64,000 nucleotides of DNA, taken from Bacilli bacterium (GTDB lineage Bacteria; Bacillota_I; Bacilli_A; RFN20; CAG-826). The number at the start of each line of letters is the position of its first letter. The stretch's first letter is position 1. The notes beneath the pieces are model-generated. The model was not told the origin of the DNA. It saw only the letters and a list, made by a program, of their open reading frames with translations, and searched no databases. Where the stretch lies: positions 1 to 64,000 of the forward strand of contig JAILKX010000038.1 in assembly GCA_024693415.1 (NCBI GenBank), written 5' to 3'. Both the position numbers and the translations under genes were made by a program. Below, in pieces: positions 1-6,828 of the stretch.

Positions 1-615
1 TAGGCACGCAGCAACTAAGATCAATAGCGAGAACCTCGTCGAGGCGTATCCGCCCCAGAAGACGGGGCTGTTTCCGTTGCCGAAGGAATCGAGCAAGGAG
101 TAGCGGCTCATGCCGGCGAAGAACCCGGCGGCCACCGCGACCCCGAAGAAGATCCAATACTTTAGATCGGCGTCTCCGTCGAGCGACTTCTTGGTGAACG
201 AATACACGCATCCGCACGCCGCAAGCGCCGCGACCCCGAAGAAGGCGAGGCAGGGGATGGATTTCGAGAATTCGTTGAGGTTCTGCGAGCACCAAATGGC
301 GCGGGTGACGTTATGGGCGATCACAAGGATTGCGCCGACAAGCGACATCAGGATGTGGCTGCTCTTCTGGCGGAAGCATAGATCCAGCGCGAAGAGCAAT
401 CCATAGACCCCGAAGATCATCGCGAACACGAAGCTGATCGTGTGCTCGGGCGCCATGATGAAGGCGATGGCCTCCTCGATCTTGGTGTTTTCGTGCGCTT
501 TGGGGTAGTGGCCCATCGGGTCGGCGACGGCCTGGGCGTAGAGGATCAGGAAGATGATCGAGAAGAGGAAGACGAGGATCGGGATGATCGCTTTCGAAGT
601 GAATCTGAATTTCAT
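1..615 (-). CDS. Partial polytopic membrane protein, unknown function
   Basis: An open frame starts with ATG at 615 and runs off the left window edge after 205 codons, so the C-terminus is missing. It begins MKFRFTSKAIIPILVFLF, a typical first membrane segment, and shows about five or six hydrophobic stretches in all (for example FVFAMIFGVYGLLFAL and FFGVAVAAGFFAGM), separated by short polar loops. The start is set by a GGAGGGAGA ribosome site lying inside the end of oppF; the oppF stop is two bases before this ATG, so it is probably the last or a late gene of the oppBCDF transcript. I do not recognise the family. The context suggests a membrane accessory of the peptide transporter, but that is only positional inference. 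Confidence 0.75.
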   Translation of the reverse strand, partial: MKFRFTSKAIIPILVFLFSIIFLILYAQAVADPMGHYPKAHENTKIEEAIAFIMAPEHTISFVFAMIFGVYGLLFALDLCFRQKSSHILMSLVGAILVIAHNVTRAIWCSQNLNEFSKSIPCLAFFGVAALAACGCVYSFTKKSLDGDADLKYWIFFGVAVAAGFFAGMSRYSLLDSFGNGNSPVFWGGYASTRFSLLILVAACL

Positions 616-617
616 GA

Positions 618-2027
618 TCATTCTCCCTCCTTCATGTCGTCGATCGAGGCGATCTCCTTGCGGTAGGCCTCTTCCTCGGCATCGTTGCAGAGGACGAAAT
701 GCCCGGGCAGCAATTCGCGGAAGGTCGGGGCTCCTTTGGAGTAATCGTGGACCTCTTTCGGGTTATAGGTGTGCCTGAGGCGGTTCTTCTCCGATTTGGG
801 GTCGGGCTTCGGAATCGCGGAAAGCAGCGCTTTGGTGTAGGGGTGGAGCGGATGGCGGAAGAGCTCATCGCTGCTGGCGAGCTCCACCATGTTGCCGAAG
901 TACATGACGGCGATGCGGTCGCAGAAGTATTTGACGACCGAAAGGTCATGGGCGATGAAGAGCATGGTGAGGTTCATGTTCTCCTTGATCTCGTTCAGAA
1001 GGTTGAGGATTTGCGCGCGAATCGATACGTCGAGGGCGGAGATCGGCTCGTCGCAGATCAGGAACTTCGGGTTCATGACAAGCGCGCGGGCGATGCCGAT
1101 GCGCTGCCTCTGGCCGCCGGAGAACTCATGGGGGTAGCGGGCGGCGTAATCGGGGATTAAGCCGACCTTGATGAGGGCGTCGCACACGATCTTATGGTTT
1201 TCGGCGCGGTTGTATTTGCCTTGGATATGGAGGCCTTCGGTGATGATGTCCTCGACGGTCATGCGGGGATCAAGCGAGTCGATCGGGTCCTGGAAGATCA
1301 TCTGGATCTCATTGCGGAGCCTTCTGCTCGAGTGGTTGTTGTCGAAGTGGGCGCGCTTAATGAGTTCCTTGGTCTCGGCGACGTGCTTGGCCTGGGCCTC
1401 GCGGATCTTGGCGATCTCTTCGTTCGCCGCTTCGCCTTGGGTGTCCTTCAGCTCTTTGATCTTCTCGTTGGCGTGGATGGTGCTCCACTTGATCTCCTTG
1501 CGGTAATCGCGCTCGCCGGCGGCGAGGCGGTAGCCTTTGTAGAAGATGTCGCCCGAGGTCGGCTCGTATAGTCCGATGACGGTGCGGCCGGTCGTGGTCT
1601 TTCCGCATCCGGATTCGCCGACGAGGCCAAGGCATTCGCCCTCCTTGACGTCGAAGCTGATGTTGTGGACCGCTTTGGTCTTATAGGGGCCGGAGCCGAA
1701 GTATTGCTTGAGGCCGCGCACCGAAAGGAGAATCCCTTTGTCGACCATATCCTGGTCGTAGGTGACCCCATATAGGCTCAGGCGGTATTTGGCTTGGGTA
1801 ACCTCTTCCTTGAGGGCGTCGAGCTCCGCCTGATCCTCGTCGCTATATTGGTAGCGGATGACGAATTTTCCATCCACGTCCCCTTCGGATTCATCGTCGA
1901 CGGGGATTTTGACGGCGACTTTCTTGATGGTTGATTTATACTCGCGGAGGTTCTTCTGCGCCTCGAGGTAGGCGGCTTTGAGCTCTTCGTGGGTGGCGGG
2001 GGCCTTGATCATGTCCTTATTTTCCAT
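618..2027 (-). CDS. oppF: Oligopeptide ABC transporter ATP-binding protein OppF
   Basis: This is the second ATPase of an Opp-type peptide importer, acting on the inner face of the membrane with OppD. It has a Walker A (GESGCGKTTTG), a FSGGQRQRIGIARAL signature and Walker B LICDEPISALD, and the oligopeptide/dipeptide C-terminal segment (HPLHPYTKALLSAIP). At 469 residues it is much longer than the usual 310-330. The excess is an N-terminal charged extension of about 100 residues before the ABC domain and a roughly 60-residue charged, probably coiled-coil insertion between Walker A and the Q-loop (KIKELKDTQGEAANEE region). The start overlaps the oppD stop by 11 nt and has an AAAGGAGG ribosome site, so it is translationally coupled. 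Family assignment is secure; the role of the insertions is unknown. Confidence 0.96.
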   Translation of the reverse strand: MENKDMIKAPATHEELKAAYLEAQKNLREYKSTIKKVAVKIPVDDESEGDVDGKFVIRYQYSDEDQAELDALKEEVTQAKYRLSLYGVTYDQDMVDKGILLSVRGLKQYFGSGPYKTKAVHNISFDVKEGECLGLVGESGCGKTTTGRTVIGLYEPTSGDIFYKGYRLAAGERDYRKEIKWSTIHANEKIKELKDTQGEAANEEIAKIREAQAKHVAETKELIKRAHFDNNHSSRRLRNEIQMIFQDPIDSLDPRMTVEDIITEGLHIQGKYNRAENHKIVCDALIKVGLIPDYAARYPHEFSGGQRQRIGIARALVMNPKFLICDEPISALDVSIRAQILNLLNEIKENMNLTMLFIAHDLSVVKYFCDRIAVMYFGNMVELASSDELFRHPLHPYTKALLSAIPKPDPKSEKNRLRHTYNPKEVHDYSKGAPTFRELLPGHFVLCNDAEEEAYRKEIASIDDMKEGE

Positions 2028-3510
2028 TTTCGGCCTCCTTTGCCTTTGCTAGGTTGTTCTTGATGCGGGTCGAGACGATCTTCGGCATCGTCGCCTCGGG
2101 CGCCCTCTCGTCGAGGAGCCAGGTGGCGGCGTAGTGCGTCGGGGTGATCTCATACATCGGGGGCTCGGCCTTGTAGTCGGCGGCCATCGCGTATTTCGAG
2201 CGCGCCGCGAAAGCATCGCCTTCGGGCGGGAAGAGCATGTTCGGCGGGGTTCCGGGGATCGCTTCGAGCTTCTCCTTGGAATCGACGTCGGGGATCGAGG
2301 AGAGGAGCGCCCAGGTGTAGGGGTGGCGCGGGTCGTAGAAGACGTCTTCCGCGGTGCCGTACTCGACGATCTTGCCGGCGTACATGACGGCGACCCTGTC
2401 GGCCATGTTGGCGACGACGCCGAGGTCATGGGTGATGAAGATGATCGACATGTTGCGGGCGGCCTTGAGCTTGTTGATGAGCTCGAGGATCTGGGCCTGG
2501 ATCGTGACGTCGAGGGCGGTGGTGGGCTCATCGCAGATCAAGACGTCGGGGTCGGCGGTGAGGGCGATCGCGATGACGATGCGCTGCCTCATGCCGCCCG
2601 AGAACTCGAACGGGTATTGGCTGTAGCGCTTCTCGGGCTGCGGGATGCCGACCTCGCCCATGATGGCGAGGGCGCGCCTCTTCGCTTCCTTGCGGGTGAC
2701 GCGAAGCTCGCTCACGTACCTTCTTCTTTCGGAGATGAAGTCCGCGTAATCCTGCGAGAGGTTCTTGAAGGTGAACAATCTCTTGAGGATCGGTGCGCGC
2801 TGCTCCTTGTGGCGCTGCTTGATGCCGCGCTTGAACTCTTTGACTTTGGCTTTGGCCCCGACTTTGGCTTTCTTTAGCGCCACGCGGTCCTCGGCGATGA
2901 TCGGGAGGAGGCGGGCCTTCTCGTCAGCCAAGTGTTTCTTGGCCTCTTCGATCTTCTCTTCGGGGGCCTTGCTCTTCTTGAGGAACTTCACCTCGTCCTT
3001 GGCGATGCCCAAAAGGCGGAGGTCGTTCTTGTATTTGATGAGCTCCTCGTTGATCGAATCCTCATAGAGGTGCTTGCAGTGGTCGCCGTTGATGATCATG
3101 ACCTCGGTGATCTGCTTGCCGATCCTCATGATCGGATTGAGCGAGGAGAGGGGGTCCTGGAAGATCATGCCGATCTTGGTGCCCCTGATGCGGTGGAACT
3201 CGTCCTCGGCGACCTTGGTGAGGTCTTCGCCCTGGTAGGTGACCGAGCCGGAGTCGATGTGGGCGTTCTTCGGGAGGATGCCCATGATGGTTTTGTTGGT
3301 GACCGATTTGCCGGATCCCGATTCGCCGACGATGCAGAGGGTCTCGCCCTTATAGAGGTCGAAGGATACGCCCCTGACCGCGTGGACGCGGCCATGGTCG
3401 GTGCGGAAGGAGATCGCGAGGTTGCGGACGGAGAGGACCGCTTCTTTCCCTTCGGGGGTTTCGCCGACGGTGAAGGGATAATCTATGGTTTTGAATTTTC
3501 TGCTTTCCAT
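2017..3510 (-). CDS. oppD: Oligopeptide ABC transporter ATP-binding protein OppD
   Basis: ATPase subunit of the Opp peptide importer. Walker A is GESGSGKSVTNK, the signature is FSGGMRQRIVIAIAL, Walker B is LICDEPTTALD, and the C-terminal peptide-transporter extension (RHPYTWALLSSIPDV, then IPGTPPNM) is present. The protein has 497 residues against about 330 normally. An insertion of roughly 130 residues, very rich in Lys/Glu/Ala and predicted coiled coil (DEVKFLKKSKAPEEKIEEAK region), sits between the Q-loop and the signature helix, in the helical subdomain that faces the permeases. Similar enlarged OppD/OppF proteins are known from Mollicutes. It follows oppC by 2 nt and overlaps oppF, confirming one operon. 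Confidence 0.96.
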   Translation of the reverse strand: MESRKFKTIDYPFTVGETPEGKEAVLSVRNLAISFRTDHGRVHAVRGVSFDLYKGETLCIVGESGSGKSVTNKTIMGILPKNAHIDSGSVTYQGEDLTKVAEDEFHRIRGTKIGMIFQDPLSSLNPIMRIGKQITEVMIINGDHCKHLYEDSINEELIKYKNDLRLLGIAKDEVKFLKKSKAPEEKIEEAKKHLADEKARLLPIIAEDRVALKKAKVGAKAKVKEFKRGIKQRHKEQRAPILKRLFTFKNLSQDYADFISERRRYVSELRVTRKEAKRRALAIMGEVGIPQPEKRYSQYPFEFSGGMRQRIVIAIALTADPDVLICDEPTTALDVTIQAQILELINKLKAARNMSIIFITHDLGVVANMADRVAVMYAGKIVEYGTAEDVFYDPRHPYTWALLSSIPDVDSKEKLEAIPGTPPNMLFPPEGDAFAARSKYAMAADYKAEPPMYEITPTHYAATWLLDERAPEATMPKIVSTRIKNNLAKAKEAENGK

Positions 3511-3512
3511 GG

Positions 3513-5579
3513 TTATTCATCCGTTCCTTTCAGCGAGGGGTTGAACGCGTCGCGGAGACCGTTCCCGAACAGGTTGAACGAGATCATGATGAGCATCATG
3601 ATGATCGAGCTTGAGACGATGAGGTAGGGATATTGCGCGATATCGGACTGCGCCGCCTGCAGCGCCAAGCCGAACGACTGGGTCGAGGACTGGTAGAGGT
3701 TCGGCAATAGGTAGGCGATGTTGGCCTCGGTGAAGATGACGCTTGGGATCATGAGGACCGAGGAGGTGATGATGGTGCCGATCGCGTTGGGCAGGATGTG
3801 GCGGAAGATCAAGCGGAAGTCGCTCGCGCCAAGGGTCCTGGAGGCCAAAACGTATTCACGTCCCTTGTATCTGTAGAACTGACTTCGGGTCAAATGGGCG
3901 GTGCCCATCCATCCGGTCAAGCACAAAGCGAGCAGGAACGTCCACGAATTGGAGCCCATGAGCAAGATGACGAGGGTCATGAGGACCACCCAAGGCATGC
4001 CGCCCAAGATCTCGGTGACGCGCTCCATGACTAAGTCGGTCACGCCGCCGAAGTAGCCGCTCACCGCGCCCCAGATCAAGCCGACGAAGATGTTGATCGC
4101 GGCGGACATGAGGCCGATGCCCAGCGAGGACAATAGCCCGGCGAAGACCAATTTGAAGAAGTCCTTGCCCTGGGCGTTGGTGCCGAAGAAGTAGCGCGGC
4201 ATCTCGCAGGTCGCGATGATTCCCTTGTCGTAGTAGTAGCGGTAATAGGAGCACTCGCCATAGAGGGTGGTGCCGCTGTACCTGCCTCTGATGATGTCAT
4301 AGGAGACGAGTTTGCGGAGCGGGCACATCTTTTCGCCGAGCTCGGTGAGGTGGAACCCGTCGAAATCCTCGGGGATCGCCTGGCCTTTGCCGGCGGGGAG
4401 GGCGTTGATCGCCTCCTGGTCGAGGGTCATGTAGCCCTTGTTGATGTACTCTTCGATATCGGCTTCGCTGAAGGTGCGGATCGCGGTGCCGAAGGCGCCT
4501 TCGTAGCAGTCGTAGACGAACGAGCCGAACACGACCTCGGAGTTGTGGAGGCCGAGCTTGGAGGAATTTCCGTAGGGGGTGTAGCAGGTTTCGCTGCCGT
4601 CATCATAGGCCTTAAAGGCCTTGGTGGCGTCGGCCCAGGCGACGCAGTTCACGTCTTCCGGATGGTCCGCGTCCTCGCCTTCAAGGGTATAGGCCACGGA
4701 ATGGATGTAGAGCATGTTGAGGGTCAAGGCGGCGTCGCCGTCTTCGTCCCAGGCTTCCATGCCGACGATGAGGGCGGGCTTGAAATCCGCTTCGAGCGCG
4801 GTCTGCGCGTCTGCCTCAAGGCCTTGGTAGAAATCGCTTGCGCGGAAGGCGCTTGCAGCGTCATCCACGGTGAGCGTGGCTTGATATTCGCCCGTCTTAA
4901 CAAGCGGGACGACCTGTTCATCGCCTTCGTAATCGAAGCAATACCCGACGAAATAAGTGGGGCATGCGTTGTTCTTCGCTTCCATCTCCTCAATGTCGAA
5001 CGTTACGGTGTAGGAGAGTTTGCGCGAGAAGTCGACGGGATAGGAGGCGGAATAGATGCCGGTGACCTGGCCGAGGTTCACGGCCTGGATCGAAAGGTCG
5101 CCGCCCTTGCCGTAATTCAAGACGGAGTCGTTGGTGTCGTCGGTGAAGGTCGAGGTCTTGGTGATCTCGCCGACGATCGCGGATTCGCGGTAGGTCGAGG
5201 AGGCGCCGAGCTTCCCGGTTTCGGGGTCGAGGGCCTCGTCGTTGACGACGCGGGTGCCGTCCATGAAGTGGGCGTCGTTGACGTCGAACCACTTCGGCGG
5301 GAGGTAGTGCATGACGAGTTCCGCCGGGCGGTCGATGTTGTTCTTGTTGGCGACCGGTACGATGATCGCCATCGCGATGAGGGTGAATAGGATCACGCTC
5401 GCCACGACCGAGGAGCGGTTCTTCAGGAAGCGCTTCATCGCGTCCTTGAAGAAAGTGGTGGGCTTGGTCTTCATCTTCTCGTCGTGGATGCTGCCTTTGC
5501 GCTCGACGAAGACGAAATCCGCATCGGTGATCGGTTCCCTGACCTTTGCGGCATTCAGGGCTTCAGGTTTTCTTTTCAT
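3513..5579 (-). CDS. oppC: Oligopeptide ABC transporter permease OppC with large extracellular insertion
   Basis: Permease subunit of the peptide importer. The N-terminus (MKRKPEALNAAKV) is cytoplasmic, followed by a first membrane helix near residues 55-77 (SVVASVILFTLIAMAIIVPV). The classic OppC core resumes only near residue 465 with five further helices and the EAA loop (ASRTLGASDFRLIFRHILPNAIG). Between them lie about 385 residues that ordinary OppC (about 300 residues) lacks; this region is acidic and aromatic, with predicted beta-strand character, and should face outward. The start codon shares one base with the oppB stop (TAATG), so the genes are coupled. Function as OppC is secure; the added domain could be a substrate-handling or SBP-docking module, which is inference. 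Confidence 0.95.
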   Translation of the reverse strand: MKRKPEALNAAKVREPITDADFVFVERKGSIHDEKMKTKPTTFFKDAMKRFLKNRSSVVASVILFTLIAMAIIVPVANKNNIDRPAELVMHYLPPKWFDVNDAHFMDGTRVVNDEALDPETGKLGASSTYRESAIVGEITKTSTFTDDTNDSVLNYGKGGDLSIQAVNLGQVTGIYSASYPVDFSRKLSYTVTFDIEEMEAKNNACPTYFVGYCFDYEGDEQVVPLVKTGEYQATLTVDDAASAFRASDFYQGLEADAQTALEADFKPALIVGMEAWDEDGDAALTLNMLYIHSVAYTLEGEDADHPEDVNCVAWADATKAFKAYDDGSETCYTPYGNSSKLGLHNSEVVFGSFVYDCYEGAFGTAIRTFSEADIEEYINKGYMTLDQEAINALPAGKGQAIPEDFDGFHLTELGEKMCPLRKLVSYDIIRGRYSGTTLYGECSYYRYYYDKGIIATCEMPRYFFGTNAQGKDFFKLVFAGLLSSLGIGLMSAAINIFVGLIWGAVSGYFGGVTDLVMERVTEILGGMPWVVLMTLVILLMGSNSWTFLLALCLTGWMGTAHLTRSQFYRYKGREYVLASRTLGASDFRLIFRHILPNAIGTIITSSVLMIPSVIFTEANIAYLLPNLYQSSTQSFGLALQAAQSDIAQYPYLIVSSSIIMMLIMISFNLFGNGLRDAFNPSLKGTDE

Positions 5580-6649
5580 TATTTCCTAGCCCCCATTCTG
5601 ATGCGCGGATCGACGATGCCATAGCTTAAGTCGACCATGAGGGTCGCGAATAAGCCGATCGTCGTGTAGATCGCCATGTCGACCATGACGACCGAATAGT
5701 CTTGGGCGGTCAGGGCGTCGACGAAGATGTGGCCGATGCCCGGGATGCCGTAGATCTGCTCCAAAACCATGGAGCCGGATAGGATGCCTATGAATTCGCC
5801 GATGATCATCGGGACGATCGGGACCATCGAGTTGCGGAGCGCGTGGCGGACGACCGACTGGCTCTTGGTGAGGCCTTTGGTGCGGGCGAGGAGCAGGAAT
5901 TCGCTCGACATGACCTCGGTGAGCTCGGCGCGGGTGTAGCGGGCGAAACCGCAGATGGAGCCAAACGATAATGCCGCGACCGGGATGACGTATGCCTTAA
6001 TGGCGAGGATCGGGTCGGCGGCGGCGTTGGCGTCGCTAGGCCAGCGGTTGGGGAGCCACTTGTTGGTGTAGGCGAACCAGATCAAGAGGAACGAGATGAT
6101 GACGAAGGACGGGACCGAGATGAAGATCATGATCACGGTCGAGATCGTATTGTCGACCCAGGTGTTCTTCTTGAGGGCGGCCAGAACGCCCAAAGCGATG
6201 CCGAGGGGCACCGCGATGATGATGGCGATGATGTTGAGCCTCATCGAATAGGGAAGGGCTTTGGCCATGATGTTGATGGCCGGGGTGTTCGGATAGAGGT
6301 TCGCGGAGACGCCCCAATCCCATTTGGTGAAGATGTTGCCGAGCCACACGAAGTAGCGGTGCATGATCGGGTAGGGGAAATAATAGAAGGTCTCTTGGCC
6401 GAGCTGGATCTTCGCCTTGGCGGCGTCGTCGATCATCTCCTGCGTCAGGTTCGGGTCCGAGGAACGCATCATATAGTAGTAGCCGAGCTCGACTTGTTTG
6501 TTCCAGAACATGGCAAGCTCTTCGGGTTTGCTACCGATGACGTTCAAAGGCAGAACCTGGAGGAGGATATAGGTGATGGAGAGGATGATAAACGCCGTAA
6601 AGAATATCAGCACCACCCTCTGGATCACGTATTTGATGGTATCTTTCAT
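5579..6649 (-). CDS. oppB: Oligopeptide ABC transporter permease OppB
   Basis: First permease of the Opp system, 356 residues. It shows the N-terminal helix (IQRVVLIFFTAFIILSITYILLQ begins near residue 8), a roughly 90-residue outside loop, then five helices and the EAA-type motif (LARTKGLTKSQSVVRHALRNS) that contacts the ATPases. The C-terminus DPRIRMGARK is typical. A ribosome site AGGAGC precedes ATG at 6649. It is the first gene of the oppBCDF block and is separated from the upstream oppA by a terminator and its own likely promoter, so the permease/ATPase genes can be expressed at a lower level than the binding protein. Confidence 0.96.
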   Translation of the reverse strand: MKDTIKYVIQRVVLIFFTAFIILSITYILLQVLPLNVIGSKPEELAMFWNKQVELGYYYMMRSSDPNLTQEMIDDAAKAKIQLGQETFYYFPYPIMHRYFVWLGNIFTKWDWGVSANLYPNTPAINIMAKALPYSMRLNIIAIIIAVPLGIALGVLAALKKNTWVDNTISTVIMIFISVPSFVIISFLLIWFAYTNKWLPNRWPSDANAAADPILAIKAYVIPVAALSFGSICGFARYTRAELTEVMSSEFLLLARTKGLTKSQSVVRHALRNSMVPIVPMIIGEFIGILSGSMVLEQIYGIPGIGHIFVDALTAQDYSVVMVDMAIYTTIGLFATLMVDLSYGIVDPRIRMGARK

Positions 6650-6676
6650 ACGTTGCTCCTAGAGTTCACGGAAAGG

Positions 6677-6739
6677 ATTATATCCTTTTTGCCCTGCGGT
6701 TCCTACAACGAATATCTTTTCGGTTTGCTATATAGCAAA
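6677..6739 (-). promoter_or_regulatory. oppB promoter region with 16-bp perfect palindrome
   Basis: On the minus strand a perfect TATAAT (6677-6682) lies 27 nt before the oppB ATG. No good -35 is seen at 17 bp; the nearest TTGTAG is about 20 bp away, so the promoter is tentative. Upstream, at 6724-6739, is the perfect palindrome TTTGCTATATAGCAAA, long enough to be the operator of a dimeric regulator. Palindrome and -10 are seen directly; the regulatory role is inference. Confidence 0.5.
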
Positions 6740-6773
6740 ATCGCAAGTGAACAGGTATGGATAAATAGGGGCG

Positions 6774-6808
6774 AGAAAAAGGGTCGCTCGACGCAATCGA
6801 GCGACCCC
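6774..6808 (-). terminator. Intrinsic terminator after oppA
   Basis: On the minus strand an 11-bp perfect stem (GGGTCGCTCGA paired with TCGAGCGACCC, 6807-6781, 5-nt loop) is followed by TTTTTCTC. It starts about 22 nt after the oppA stop and should reduce read-through into oppBCDF. Confidence 0.9.
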
Positions 6809-6828
6809 GTGTATTCGTTTTCGACCAA

